A stretch of DNA of 64,000 bases, taken from assembly GCA_002421605.1 (NCBI GenBank), contig DISJ01000016.1, positions 103,036 to 167,035 of the forward strand, in the 5' to 3' direction. Positions 17,005-25,618 of this stretch are shown piece by piece. The DNA comes from Rhodobacteraceae bacterium UBA6213. GTDB taxonomy: Bacteria > Pseudomonadota > Alphaproteobacteria > Rhodobacterales > Rhodobacteraceae. The notes below the pieces were generated by a model. It was given only the letters and a program-made list of their open reading frames with translations, searched no databases and was not told the DNA's origin. How positions within the stretch are numbered: the stretch's first letter is position 1; each line of letters begins with the position of its first letter. A program made the translations under genes and the position numbers.

Positions 17005-17571
17005 GTGAATACACGGATTTCCAAGTTTCTGAGGCCGGCAGCGGGTGGCGCCGCGGCATGTGCTTTGGCGCTGGCAACACTCGCGGCGCCGGTGGTGGCG
17101 CAGCCGGTGGTTTCGGCAGAGCAGTATGTTCCAACGATCTGGATCGACCCGGATGGCTGCGAACATTGGGCGATGGACGACGGCGCAGAGGGCTACATGG
17201 ACAACCGGCTGACCCGTGATGGTCGCCCAGTTTGCCACCGTGATGTTTGCGGCGTGCTTCCCACCGATCAGCTGTTCGCGACGGATCGCTATGTGGTCAC
17301 CTCGGCGGGGCGCGAGCAGTTGGAAAACTTCTTCCGCACCGCGCAGGCTCGCAGCTTCATCATATCGGGTCACACCGACAGCCGCGCGTCTGACGAATAC
17401 AACATGGGCCTGTCGCAGCGTCGCGCCAATGCGGTTGCGGCGGTGGCGCAATCGGTCGGTGCCAGCGTTTTGGCGGTGCAGTGGTATGGCGAGCGATATC
17501 CGCGCGCCAACAACAATTCCGCAGCAGGCATGGCGCAGAATCGCCGCGTCGAGATTATTTGTGTGAAGTGA
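17005..17571 (+). CDS. OmpA-family periplasmic protein with WIDPDGC motif
   Basis: 188 residues from a GTG start placed 8 bases after GGAGG; a second GTG at 16990 is less likely. A signal peptide (to about residue 33) is followed by a 32-residue segment (W46 to C77; WIDPDGC.HW..DDG.EGY) and an OmpA C-terminal peptidoglycan-binding domain (SGHTDSRASDEYN..LSQRRA, then QNRRVEI). The same 32-residue segment recurs in the lipoprotein encoded next. A role in anchoring the envelope to peptidoglycan is likely; the job of the extra motif, which holds two conserved cysteines, is unknown. Confidence 0.85.
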   Translation: MNTRISKFLRPAAGGAAACALALATLAAPVVAQPVVSAEQYVPTIWIDPDGCEHWAMDDGAEGYMDNRLTRDGRPVCHRDVCGVLPTDQLFATDRYVVTSAGREQLENFFRTAQARSFIISGHTDSRASDEYNMGLSQRRANAVAAVAQSVGASVLAVQWYGERYPRANNNSAAGMAQNRRVEIICVK

Positions 17572-17581
17572 GGGGCCGGCA

Positions 17582-17881
17582 ATGCGCGTGATCAATAGCT
17601 TTGTTCTACTCGCCGCCGTGCTTGGCACGACGGCTTGCACTCAGGTCGGCCCCGATAAGTCGATCGACCGTGGCGTCGATGATAAGCACCTGAGCCAGCT
17701 TGAGGCAGGTGTCTGGATCGACCCGGATGGTTGCGACCACTGGATCATCGACGATGGCGTCGAAGGGTACCTAAGCGGCCGGCTCGACGATTATGGTAAA
17801 CCGATCTGTTCGGGTGCTGCGTTGCCGAACCAGGCGGTGGGCCCATTCAAGGCGGGCAGCGCCATTCCCGACGTTCTCTGA
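17582..17881 (+). CDS. Small lipoprotein sharing the WIDPDGC motif
   Basis: 99 residues. The signal ends in a lipobox LGTTAC with C19 as the lipidated cysteine. The mature protein is mainly a copy of the 32-residue motif of the upstream OmpA protein (bases 17714-17809; 20 of 32 residues identical, same length, both cysteines kept). It starts 10 bases after the OmpA gene, so the two form an operon. The protein probably sits on the inner face of the outer membrane. No function is known to me. Confidence 0.85.
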   Translation: MRVINSFVLLAAVLGTTACTQVGPDKSIDRGVDDKHLSQLEAGVWIDPDGCDHWIIDDGVEGYLSGRLDDYGKPICSGAALPNQAVGPFKAGSAIPDVL

Positions 17882-17902
17882 GGCGGTTTGGGCCGATTTT
17901 AG

Positions 17903-17927
17903 GGCCGTGCAGCGCCGCTGCGCGGCC
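17903..17927 (+). terminator. Hairpin after OmpA/lipoprotein operon
   Basis: An 11-bp stem (GGCCGTGCAGC / GCTGCGCGGCC, one T-G pair) with a GCC loop is followed by TCATTGTAT rather than a full T-run. It probably separates the operon from phoH. Confidence 0.5.
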
Positions 17928-18044
17928 TCATTGTATCCATCACGTAAAATCTTTTGATGCGGGTGCGGTCTTGTGCACGCCACGCTTGCGCATCGGTTGC
18001 GAGCGGTCCACCATGAGGCCACAACCCCTAGCAAGGAGCCGCTC

Positions 18045-19061
18045 TTGGGCCTGAGCGCCGTCCCCCCCCCGCCCCGAATGGCAGACGCGCATGAAACGCT
18101 GCTCGAATTTCCCGACAATCGGCTGCTGATCGGCCTTTGCGGTCAATTTGACCGCAATCTGGCGCAGATTGAGCACAAGCTTTCGGTGCATATCTTGCGG
18201 CGCGGCAACCAGTTGGCGGTGGTCGGCCTGCCCGATGCACAGGCGCAGGCGGCGCAAGTGCTCGGCGCGCTCTATGCTCGTCTCGAGCAGGGCCGCGCGG
18301 TGGATTCTGATGAAATCGACGCGGCGATCCGGCTGGGTGAGTTTCGCTCGGACGCGGTGCCGCTTGATCAGCAGCTCGAAATGTTCGAGGCGGGGCGCTA
18401 CGAAATTCGCACTCGCAAAAAACAGGTCGAACCACGAACCGAAGCGCAGAAAGCCTATGTGAAGGCGCTGTTCACGCATGAGATGGCCTTTGGCATCGGG
18501 CCTGCGGGCACCGGCAAGACCTACCTTGCGGTAGCAGTAGGCGTGACCATGCTGATCGGCGGGCACGTGGACAAGATCATCCTCTCGCGCCCAGCAGTCG
18601 AGGCGGGCGAGCGGTTGGGGTTTCTTCCCGGCGACATGAAGGAGAAGGTCGATCCTTACATGCAGCCGCTTTACGACGCGCTGAACGATTTTCTGCCCGC
18701 CAAGCAACTGGCCAAGTTGATGGAAGAAAAGCGCATCGAAATCGCGCCCTTGGCCTTCATGCGCGGGCGCACGCTATCACAAGCTTTCGTGGTGCTTGAC
18801 GAGGCGCAAAACGCCACGACCATGCAAATGAAGATGTTTCTTACGCGACTTGGCCAGGGTAGCCGCATGGTCATCACGGGCGATCGCACGCAGGTGGATC
18901 TACCACGCGGCACCTCCTCGGGGCTCTCTGATGCCGAGCGTATTCTGGCGGGCGTCTCGGGCGTCTCGTTTAACTATTTCACCGCGCGCGATGTGGTGCG
19001 CCACCCCCTTGTGGCGCGCGTGATCGAGGCCTATGAGCGCGACGATGACGCTCGAGGTTGA
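18045..19061 (+). CDS. PhoH-like ATPase
   Basis: 338 residues if translation starts at the TTG 18045, which has AAGGAG 6 bases upstream; a GTG at 17973 and an ATG at 18078 are alternatives. Family features are the Walker A motif GPAGTGKT, the Walker B region VVLDEAQNA, and an N-terminal KH-like region before it. PhoH/YbeZ proteins are cytoplasmic ATPases that act with the YbeY endoribonuclease in rRNA processing, and ybeY follows with a 29-base overlap. The cluster phoH-ybeY-corC-lnt matches ybeZYX-lnt of enterobacteria. Confidence 0.93.
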   Translation: MGLSAVPPPPRMADAHETLLEFPDNRLLIGLCGQFDRNLAQIEHKLSVHILRRGNQLAVVGLPDAQAQAAQVLGALYARLEQGRAVDSDEIDAAIRLGEFRSDAVPLDQQLEMFEAGRYEIRTRKKQVEPRTEAQKAYVKALFTHEMAFGIGPAGTGKTYLAVAVGVTMLIGGHVDKIILSRPAVEAGERLGFLPGDMKEKVDPYMQPLYDALNDFLPAKQLAKLMEEKRIEIAPLAFMRGRTLSQAFVVLDEAQNATTMQMKMFLTRLGQGSRMVITGDRTQVDLPRGTSSGLSDAERILAGVSGVSFNYFTARDVVRHPLVARVIEAYERDDDARG

Positions 19062-19551
19062 GATTGTGTTTGAGGATGACCGCTGGCAGGCTTTTGGCCT
19101 GCGGGGTCTGGCTGACGTTGCGGTGGCCGCCGTGATGGCCGATCAACACATTGAGGGCGACTTTGCAGTCAGTCTGCTCGCCTGTGATGATGCCCGGATA
19201 AGCGAGCTCAACGCTGATTTCCGCGCCAAGCCCACGCCCACAAACGTGCTAAGCTGGCCCGCCGAAGCACTGGCCCCCGAGCAGGAAGGTGCAACGCCCT
19301 TTCCCCCCGATGCCGATGATCCGATGGGCGCCGAACTGGGTGATATTGCGATTGCGTGGGAAACCTGCATGCGCGAGGCGGTCGAACAGGGCAAGCCAGC
19401 TGCCGCGCATGTGACGCATCTTCTTGTGCACGGCGTGTTACATCTGTTGGGTTATGACCACATCCGCGAAAAAGATGCGGAGTTGATGGAGCGATGCGAA
19501 CGGCGCATCCTTGCAGCATTGGGCATTGCAGACCCATATGAGATTGCCTGA
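19033..19551 (+). CDS. ybeY: Endoribonuclease YbeY, rRNA maturation factor
   Basis: 172 residues from the ATG at 19033; a second ATG at 19045 is also possible. The zinc-binding signature H...H.....H is present at H133, H137 and H143 (HGVLHLLGYDH). In other bacteria YbeY takes part in 16S rRNA 3'-end maturation and ribosome quality control, acting with a PhoH-like ATPase. The gene starts inside the end of phoH, implying translational coupling, and precedes the corC-like gene. Confidence 0.96.
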   Translation: MSATMTLEVEIVFEDDRWQAFGLRGLADVAVAAVMADQHIEGDFAVSLLACDDARISELNADFRAKPTPTNVLSWPAEALAPEQEGATPFPPDADDPMGAELGDIAIAWETCMREAVEQGKPAAAHVTHLLVHGVLHLLGYDHIREKDAELMERCERRILAALGIADPYEIA

Positions 19552-19585
19552 CAACAGTTTGCGTCAGGTTAGTTGGAAAGGAACG

Positions 19586-20491
19586 ATGGGACAGAGTGCA
19601 GATGGTCCGGGTGCCACGCAAAGCGCGGCGGAGCCGGACGAAGGTGATAGTCGCGCCGAACCGGGCGCGCGACGAGGTTTTTTTGACCGTATCCTGAGCA
19701 AGTTAAGCCCCGGTGACCCAGAGTCTTCGGATATGCGCGCACATGAATCGCCTGGGATGCACTCTCCGGCGCCCCTGCCGGGGATGAGCAACCTGCGCCG
19801 GATGCGGGTTGAAGATGTGGCAATTCCCAAGGTAGCGATTGCTGCGGTGCCGGTGACAATTTCGCGCGATGATCTGGTCGATGTCTTCCGCGAGCAGGGC
19901 TTTTCGCGAATGCCAGTGTTCAAGGGAACGCTCGACAGCCCGCTAGGCCTGATCCACCTTAAGGATCTGGCGTTGGAACATGGCTTCACCCAAGGTACGC
20001 CGCAGCGGTTTTTGCTGCGCAAGTTGTTGCGCCCGCTACTTTTTGCCCCGCCCTCGATGCCAATCGGGGTTTTGCTGCAAAAGATGCAGCGCGAACGCAT
20101 CCATATGGCGCTGGTAATTGATGAGTACGGCGGCGTGGACGGGCTGGTGACGATCGAGGACCTGATCGAGCAGGTGATCGGCGAGATCGAGGACGAGCAC
20201 GACGAAGCAGAGGACGGGTTCTGGGTGGTAGAAAAACCAGAGCAGTATCTGGTGCAGGCGCGTGCGCCGCTTGACGTCTTCGAGGCCGAAATTGGGCTGA
20301 AGCTTGCTGATGCCGAAGAAGACGAAGAAATCGACACGCTTGGCGGCTTTGTTTGCATGTTGGCAGGGCGGGTGCCTGCGCGCGGCGAAGTGATTCAGAT
20401 GCAGGGCGGGGTCGAGTTCGAAGTAGTCGATGCCGATCCGCGGCGGGTCAAACGCATTCGTGTGCGGCTTCCAACTGCGGCCAAGGCGTGA
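19586..20491 (+). CDS. CorC/HlyC-type CBS-domain protein
   Basis: 301 residues from ATG 19586 (GGAAAGGA upstream). Two CBS domains (about 70-190) contain IHLKDLAL and a VIDEYGGVDGLVTIEDL stretch, followed by a CorC/HlyC C-terminal domain (about 215-300, ending in RVKRIRV). No membrane domain is present, so it is the short cytosolic form (YbeX type), linked to magnesium/cobalt efflux or ribosome metabolism in the ybeZYX-lnt cluster. Its stop overlaps the lnt GTG. Confidence 0.92.
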   Translation: MGQSADGPGATQSAAEPDEGDSRAEPGARRGFFDRILSKLSPGDPESSDMRAHESPGMHSPAPLPGMSNLRRMRVEDVAIPKVAIAAVPVTISRDDLVDVFREQGFSRMPVFKGTLDSPLGLIHLKDLALEHGFTQGTPQRFLLRKLLRPLLFAPPSMPIGVLLQKMQRERIHMALVIDEYGGVDGLVTIEDLIEQVIGEIEDEHDEAEDGFWVVEKPEQYLVQARAPLDVFEAEIGLKLADAEEDEEIDTLGGFVCMLAGRVPARGEVIQMQGGVEFEVVDADPRRVKRIRVRLPTAAKA

Positions 20492-22065
20492 TCGCGGGCG
20501 CGCTGCGACGGGTTTTTGGCGCAGCGGCGCGGCCGCGCTGGCGCGTGCTGGCAGCAGCGGCGGCGCTGGGGGCTGTCAGCGCTGCTGGGCAGGCGCCGCT
20601 TGGCTGGTGGTGGCTCGCCTTGTCGGGCTTTGCCGGGGTGCTGGCGCTGATCGGGGCAGAAGACAGCACGCGGCGCATGGCTTGGGCTGGCTGGGCTGCG
20701 GGTGCGGGCTACGGCATCGCGGCGATGTTCTGGATTGTCGAACCGTTTCAGGTAGAGGCTGATCGCTACGCTTGGATGGCGCCCTTTGCGCTTGCGTTTC
20801 TGGCGCTTGGCATGGGGCTTTTCTGGGCCTTCGCGGCGGCGCTGGGCGGGGCGGTATCGGGGCGGAAGCGCTGGCTGCGCCCACTTGCGCTGGCCTTGGG
20901 TTTTGCCACCTCGGACCTGTTGCGCGGCTACATATTCACCGGCTTTCCCTGGGCGCTGTTGGGGCATTCGTTCATCGCCACACCGCTTGGTCAGCTTGCG
21001 GCGCTGGCGGGCCCGGTGGGGTTGACGCTGGTTTTCACCTTTGCTGCGGCGGCATTGGCGCAGCTGCTTTCGCCAACGGCGGGCAGGCGCGCGCGCTTTG
21101 CGCGCGCCGCTATTGCCGCTGTGGCCGCCGTGGCCCTTGCCGCAGGCTGGGCTTGGGGTGCGGTGCGGTTGGCCGAACCCGAGCTGCCTCCTTCACGCGA
21201 CGTGGTGGTGCGACTGGTGCAACCAAACGCCACGCAGGCGTTGAAATGGCAGCCAGAATACGCCCGCGAGTTCTTTTATCGACAGCTTGAATTGAGCGCT
21301 GCACCGGCGACGCGCCGCCCCGATCTGATTATCTGGCCGGAAACCTCGGTGCCGTTTCTGCTCGACGATCCGGGCGCCGGGATTTCGATGATAACCGAGG
21401 CGGCTGCTGGGGTGCCGGTGGCGCTCGGGGTGCAGCGCAGCGAGGGGCGACGCTATTTCAACAGCCTCGTGCTGCTGGGGGCGGATGGCGCGATCGGCCC
21501 GGTCTATGACAAGTTTCACCTTACCCCGTTTGGCGAATACATCCCCTTTGGAGATACGCTCGCGCAGTTTGGCATTTCGGCTTTTGCGGCACAGCAGGGG
21601 CATGGCTATTCGGCGGGGCCTGGGGCGGTGGTGCTTGACTTTGGTGCGCTTGGGCGAGTGCAGCCGCTGATCTGTTATGAGGCGGTGTTTCCACAAGACT
21701 TGCACGCAGCACCCGAGCGCCCCGACTGGTTGATGCAAATTACCAACGACAGCTGGTTTGGTGCGCTGGCAGGCCCCCAACAGCATCTGGCGCAGGCGCG
21801 GTTGCGCGCAATCGAAACCGGGTTGCCGATGGCGCGCGCCGCTAACACCGGCATTTCGGCGATGATCGATGCGTGGGGCCGCGTTCGGGCGGAGATTGCA
21901 TTGAATACGGCGGGCTTTCTTGATGTGGCGCTGCCTGCTGCGCTGCCGCAAACGGCCTACGCGCGGCAGGGCGATGGCCCGGTTTTTGCGCTTATTGTCG
22001 TGCTGCTGGCCTTGGCTGCGACACTTGCGCGCTTACCCATTGACCGCACCCGCCCACACGCCTAG
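20488..22065 (+). CDS. lnt: Apolipoprotein N-acyltransferase
   Basis: 525 residues from a GTG that overlaps the previous stop (GTGA). An N-terminal set of about six to seven membrane helices is followed by a periplasmic nitrilase-like domain with the catalytic triad E285 (IIWPETS), K342 (YDKFHLTPFGEY) and C396 (ICYEAVFP), and a last C-terminal helix. It adds the third acyl chain to lipoproteins in the inner membrane. The upstream corC gene and the downstream metK riboswitch bound the transcription unit. Confidence 0.97.
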   Translation: MIAGALRRVFGAAARPRWRVLAAAAALGAVSAAGQAPLGWWWLALSGFAGVLALIGAEDSTRRMAWAGWAAGAGYGIAAMFWIVEPFQVEADRYAWMAPFALAFLALGMGLFWAFAAALGGAVSGRKRWLRPLALALGFATSDLLRGYIFTGFPWALLGHSFIATPLGQLAALAGPVGLTLVFTFAAAALAQLLSPTAGRRARFARAAIAAVAAVALAAGWAWGAVRLAEPELPPSRDVVVRLVQPNATQALKWQPEYAREFFYRQLELSAAPATRRPDLIIWPETSVPFLLDDPGAGISMITEAAAGVPVALGVQRSEGRRYFNSLVLLGADGAIGPVYDKFHLTPFGEYIPFGDTLAQFGISAFAAQQGHGYSAGPGAVVLDFGALGRVQPLICYEAVFPQDLHAAPERPDWLMQITNDSWFGALAGPQQHLAQARLRAIETGLPMARAANTGISAMIDAWGRVRAEIALNTAGFLDVALPAALPQTAYARQGDGPVFALIVVLLALAATLARLPIDRTRPHA

Positions 22066-22078
22066 GTAGCAGTATCGA

Positions 22079-22123
22079 CCGTCACAACGGCTTCCTGGCG
22101 TGACGGCGCAATTCAATGGAGCA
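22079..22123 (+). promoter_or_regulatory. SAM/SAH riboswitch upstream of metK
   Basis: A 7-bp stem CCGTCAC / GTGACGG (22079-22085 with 22100-22106) encloses the loop AACGGCTTCCTGGC. A short linker leads to AATGGAGCA, in which GGAGC can pair with GCTTCC of the loop as a pseudoknot. The loop and the GGAGCA tail match the SAM/SAH riboswitch class known upstream of metK in Rhodobacterales. GGAG (22118-22121) is also the metK ribosome site, so ligand binding should block translation initiation. Confidence 0.93.
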
Positions 22124-22130
22124 CTTCCCC

Positions 22131-23297
22131 ATGGCACGTGACAGTTATATTTTTACCTCCGAATCCGTTTCGGAGGGGCATCCAGACAAGCTTTGTGACC
22201 GTATTTCGGACGCAGTACTTGATGCATTCATAGCCGAGGAACCCAACGCCCGGGTTGCGTGCGAAACTTTTGCCACCACCAACCGTGTGGTCGTTGGCGG
22301 TGAAGTAGGGCTTTCGACCGAGGAAAAGACCAAGGAATTCGTCGAACGTGTCGAGGATATCGTGCACGATTGCGTGCACGACATCGGCTATGAACAGGCC
22401 AAGTTTCATTGGAAGACGCTGAGTGTTCACAACTTTCTGCACGAGCAATCGGCACATATCGCGCAGGGCGTTGACCGCGACGGCGCGGGCGATCAGGGGA
22501 TCATGTTCGGTTACGCATCCGACGAGACGCCGGAGTTGATGCCGGCGCCGATCCTCTATGCGCACGCGATCCTGAAGCGGTTGGCAGAGGCGCGCAAATC
22601 GGGTGCCGAGCCGCTGTTGCGCCCAGACGCAAAATCGCAACTTTCCGTGCGGTACGAGCATGGTGTGCCGGTCGGCATTGCCCAGATCGTGCTTTCGACC
22701 CAGCACGAAAGCGAGCGCCAAAGTTCCAACGACATCCGCGCGATCGTCGAGCCCTATATCCTTGAAGTGCTGCCCGAAGGTTGGATCACGCCTGAAACCG
22801 AATGGCATGTAAACCCGACTGGTGCCTTCGTTATTGGTGGGCCCGATGGCGATGCAGGGCTGACCGGGCGCAAGATCATCGTTGATACTTACGGTGGCGC
22901 TGCACCGCACGGGGGCGGGGCGTTTTCGGGCAAAGACCCGACCAAGGTTGACCGCTCGGCGGCGTATGCCGCGCGCTATCTGGCGAAAAACGTCGTGGCC
23001 GCTGGCCTAGCGAAACGCTGCTCGATTCAAGTGAGCTATGCGATCGGCGTGGCACGGCCCTTGTCGATTTATGTCGATACTTACGGCACCGGCACGATAC
23101 CAGAGGCCGAGATTGAGCGGATGGTGGCCAAGGCAATGGACCTTACCCCGCGCGGTATTCGTGATCATCTGCAGCTAAACCGCCCGATCTATGCGCGCAC
23201 TGCCGCCTATGGGCACTTTGGCCGCGCGCCTGATGCAGACGGCGGCTTCAGCTGGGAAAAGACCGATTTGGTCGAAAAGCTGAAAGCGGCGCTCTGA
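22131..23297 (+). CDS. metK: S-adenosylmethionine synthetase
   Basis: 388 residues. It makes S-adenosylmethionine from methionine and ATP. Signature regions are SVSEGHPDK near the N terminus, GAGDQGIMFGYA, GGAAPHGGGAFSGKD and the C-terminal DLVEKLK. The start is ATG 22131 because its ribosome site is the GGAG of the riboswitch; an in-frame ATG at 22116 lies inside the aptamer. Control is by the SAM/SAH riboswitch, and the gene ends in a strong terminator. Confidence 0.98.
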   Translation: MARDSYIFTSESVSEGHPDKLCDRISDAVLDAFIAEEPNARVACETFATTNRVVVGGEVGLSTEEKTKEFVERVEDIVHDCVHDIGYEQAKFHWKTLSVHNFLHEQSAHIAQGVDRDGAGDQGIMFGYASDETPELMPAPILYAHAILKRLAEARKSGAEPLLRPDAKSQLSVRYEHGVPVGIAQIVLSTQHESERQSSNDIRAIVEPYILEVLPEGWITPETEWHVNPTGAFVIGGPDGDAGLTGRKIIVDTYGGAAPHGGGAFSGKDPTKVDRSAAYAARYLAKNVVAAGLAKRCSIQVSYAIGVARPLSIYVDTYGTGTIPEAEIERMVAKAMDLTPRGIRDHLQLNRPIYARTAAYGHFGRAPDADGGFSWEKTDLVEKLKAAL

Positions 23298-23333
23298 ATC
23301 TGCGCGCTCATGCCAGCACGCTATATGCACACG

Positions 23334-23362
23334 CGCCCGTCGCGAATTGCGGCGGGCGTTTT
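23334..23362 (+). terminator. Rho-independent terminator of metK
   Basis: The stem CGCCCGTCGC / GCGGCGGGCG has one T-G pair and a GAATT loop, and is followed directly by TTTTC. It begins 36 bases after the metK stop. Confidence 0.82.
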
Positions 23363-23481
23363 CATTGCAGTGTGGGCGCGGCTTGCGGCGAGGATGTTTT
23401 AGAAAGCAAAAAGGCGCTTTGCGCCGCACCAGAATGGCGCCGGTGCTTGACCTCGCGTCTTGCCCGGCCTAGTGGCGCGGT

Positions 23482-24186
23482 ATGAGTGATATGCCCCCAT
23501 CTGCACCGCCCGCGCGGCGCAATTTTTATGGCCGCCGCTTCGGGCACACCCTGCGGTCGTCGCAAAAAACCTATCTGGAGGAGGACCTCGCGGCGCTGCG
23601 CCCGAGCGGGGTCTCCGCCGAAGAAAATCCGCACCGTACGATGATCGACCCGGGCACGCTTTTTGGCGATGCGCGGCAAATCTGGCTTGAAATCGGGTTC
23701 GGCGGTGGCGAGCATATGGTGGCGATGGCCGCGCGCTACCCTGAGGTCGGGATCGTTGGGTGCGAGCCCTATGTGAACGGCGTGGCGATGCTGTTGGGCA
23801 AAATCCGTGCGGCGGGAGTGCGCAATCTGGTGGTCTACCCAGGCGACGCGCGTGATCTGCTAGAGGTGCTGCCAACGGGTGCCTTGGCCAAAGCGTTTCT
23901 GAACTATCCCGATCCTTGGCCCAAAAAGCGCCATCACCGCCGCCGCTTCGTGACCCCGGATCATCTTGGACCGCTGGCGCGGACCTTGGCGCAGGGGGCA
24001 GAGTTTCGCGTTGCCACCGATATTGGCGACTACATGCGACAGGCGCTTGAAGAGGTGCCGCAGGCGGGGTTCGATCTGGTTTCGGTCGGGGGCGCGCCTT
24101 GGGTGGACTGGGTTTCGACGCGGTACGAGCAAAAGGCGCTGCGCGAAGGCCGTGTGCCGCAATATGCGACCTTTCGCAGGCAGTAA
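23482..24186 (+). CDS. trmB: tRNA (guanine-N7)-methyltransferase
   Basis: 234 residues. It methylates G46 of tRNA using SAM. Visible features are the R.FYGRR N-terminal region, LEIGFGGGEH (SAM-binding motif I), the LNYPDPWPKKRHHRRR stretch typical of TrmB, and the TRYE..AL..G C-terminal motif. It is a single gene between the metK terminator and aroA. Its placement after metK is common in Rhodobacterales. Confidence 0.97.
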   Translation: MSDMPPSAPPARRNFYGRRFGHTLRSSQKTYLEEDLAALRPSGVSAEENPHRTMIDPGTLFGDARQIWLEIGFGGGEHMVAMAARYPEVGIVGCEPYVNGVAMLLGKIRAAGVRNLVVYPGDARDLLEVLPTGALAKAFLNYPDPWPKKRHHRRRFVTPDHLGPLARTLAQGAEFRVATDIGDYMRQALEEVPQAGFDLVSVGGAPWVDWVSTRYEQKALREGRVPQYATFRRQ

Positions 24187-24268
24187 GCAGGTGCCGCGTT
24201 CCTGCTGCGGGTGATTTACGCGCGCGCGGCCCTGCGCTATCACGCGCATGTAATAAGGAGAATTGCGC

Positions 24269-25618
24269 ATGTCTGGCCACGGTGAAGCGATTGCAATGGT
24301 GGCCCGCCGGGGCGGGGCCTTACGCGGTGTGGCCGAGGTGCCGGGCGACAAGTCAATTTCGCATCGCGCGCTGATCCTCGGGGCCTTGTCGGTAGGCGAG
24401 ACGCGGGTGACGGGGCTGCTGGAAGGGCAGGACGTGCTCGACACGGCCAAGGCGATGCGGGCCTTCGGGGCCGATGTCGAACGGCACGGGCCGGGAATGT
24501 GGTCGGTGCGCGGCGTGGGCGTGGGCGGTTTTGCAGAACCCGACGATGTGATCGACTGCGGCAATTCCGGCACAGGGGTGCGGCTGATCATGGGGGCGAT
24601 GGCAACTTCGCCCATTACCGCGACGTTTACGGGTGACGCGAGTTTGCGCAAGCGCCCGATGGGGCGGGTGACAGAGCCGCTAGCGCTGTTCGGGGCCGCA
24701 GCCTATGGGCGCAGGGGCGGGCGGCTGCCAATGACCGTGGTGGGGGCGGCTGATCCGATGCCGGTGCGCTACACCTCGCCGGTGGCTTCGGCGCAGGTGA
24801 AATCAGCGGTGCTGCTTGCGGGGCTGAATGCGCCGGGCGAAACCGTGGTGATTGAACGCGAACCTACGCGCGACCATTCGGAACGGATGCTGCGCGGCTT
24901 TGGTGCGCGCATAGAGGTTGAGGCGAGGCCCGAGGGGCGGATTATCCGGCTGACGGGGCAGCCAGAGTTGTGCGCGCAATCCGTGGCGGTTCCGCGCGAT
25001 CCTTCAAGCGCTGCGTTTCCGGTTTGCGCGGCGCTGATTGTGCCCGATTCCGATATTTTGGTGCCCGGTGTCAGCCAAAATCCAACACGAAATGGGCTTT
25101 TTACAACATTGGTGGAAATGGGCGCCGACATCGCCTTTGACAATCCGCGCGAAGAGGGCGGCGAGCCGGTGGCCGACCTGCGGGTACGGTACTCGGCGCT
25201 GAAAGGCATCGAAGTGCCGCCAGAGCGCGCCGCAAGCATGATCGACGAATTTCCGGTGTTGTCGGTCGTGGCCGCCTTGGCCGAGGGGCGCACGGTGATG
25301 CGCGGCGTCAAGGAATTGCGCGTGAAGGAAAGTGATCGCATCGACGCGATGGCGCGCGGGCTAGAGGCGTGCGGCGTGCGCGTCGAGGAAGATGAAGATA
25401 CGTTGATCGTTTATGGCCAAGGGCCGGGCGGCGTGGCTGGCGGGGCAACCTGCGCCACCCATATCGACCACCGCATCGCGATGGCGTTTCTGGTTCTGGG
25501 GCTGGCGAGCGAGCGGGCTATCACGGTTGACGACGGATCGCCCATTGCAACCTCGTTTCCGGTGTTCGAGGCACTGATGCGCGGTCTTGGCGCCGATATC
25601 ACGCGTATCGAAGCATGA
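24269..25618 (+). CDS. aroA: 3-phosphoshikimate 1-carboxyvinyltransferase (EPSP synthase)
   Basis: 449 residues from ATG 24269, 8 bases after AAGGAG. It joins shikimate-3-phosphate and PEP in the shikimate pathway. Conserved elements are PGDKSISHRA near residue 25, GNSGTGVRL near residue 99, RDHSERMLRGFGA, DPSSAAFP and the KESDRI motif. Several segments (LNAPG, TRDHSE, NPTR.GL) resemble the class II, CP4-like enzymes rather than the E. coli form, while the residue matching the glyphosate-sensitive glycine (G101) is still Gly. The stop overlaps the next gene (ATGA). Confidence 0.96.
   Translation: MSGHGEAIAMVARRGGALRGVAEVPGDKSISHRALILGALSVGETRVTGLLEGQDVLDTAKAMRAFGADVERHGPGMWSVRGVGVGGFAEPDDVIDCGNSGTGVRLIMGAMATSPITATFTGDASLRKRPMGRVTEPLALFGAAAYGRRGGRLPMTVVGAADPMPVRYTSPVASAQVKSAVLLAGLNAPGETVVIEREPTRDHSERMLRGFGARIEVEARPEGRIIRLTGQPELCAQSVAVPRDPSSAAFPVCAALIVPDSDILVPGVSQNPTRNGLFTTLVEMGADIAFDNPREEGGEPVADLRVRYSALKGIEVPPERAASMIDEFPVLSVVAALAEGRTVMRGVKELRVKESDRIDAMARGLEACGVRVEEDEDTLIVYGQGPGGVAGGATCATHIDHRIAMAFLVLGLASERAITVDDGSPIATSFPVFEALMRGLGADITRIEA

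Noticed and set aside
22116..22130. Alternative metK start ATG at 22116
   Set aside because: It lies within the riboswitch aptamer and has no ribosome site; the GGAG of the aptamer serves the ATG at 22131.
23404..23425. AAAAAGGCGCTTTGCGCC hairpin before trmB as a terminator
   Set aside because: The A-run precedes the stem on the plus strand, and no minus-strand gene ends there. It may be a chance palindrome.
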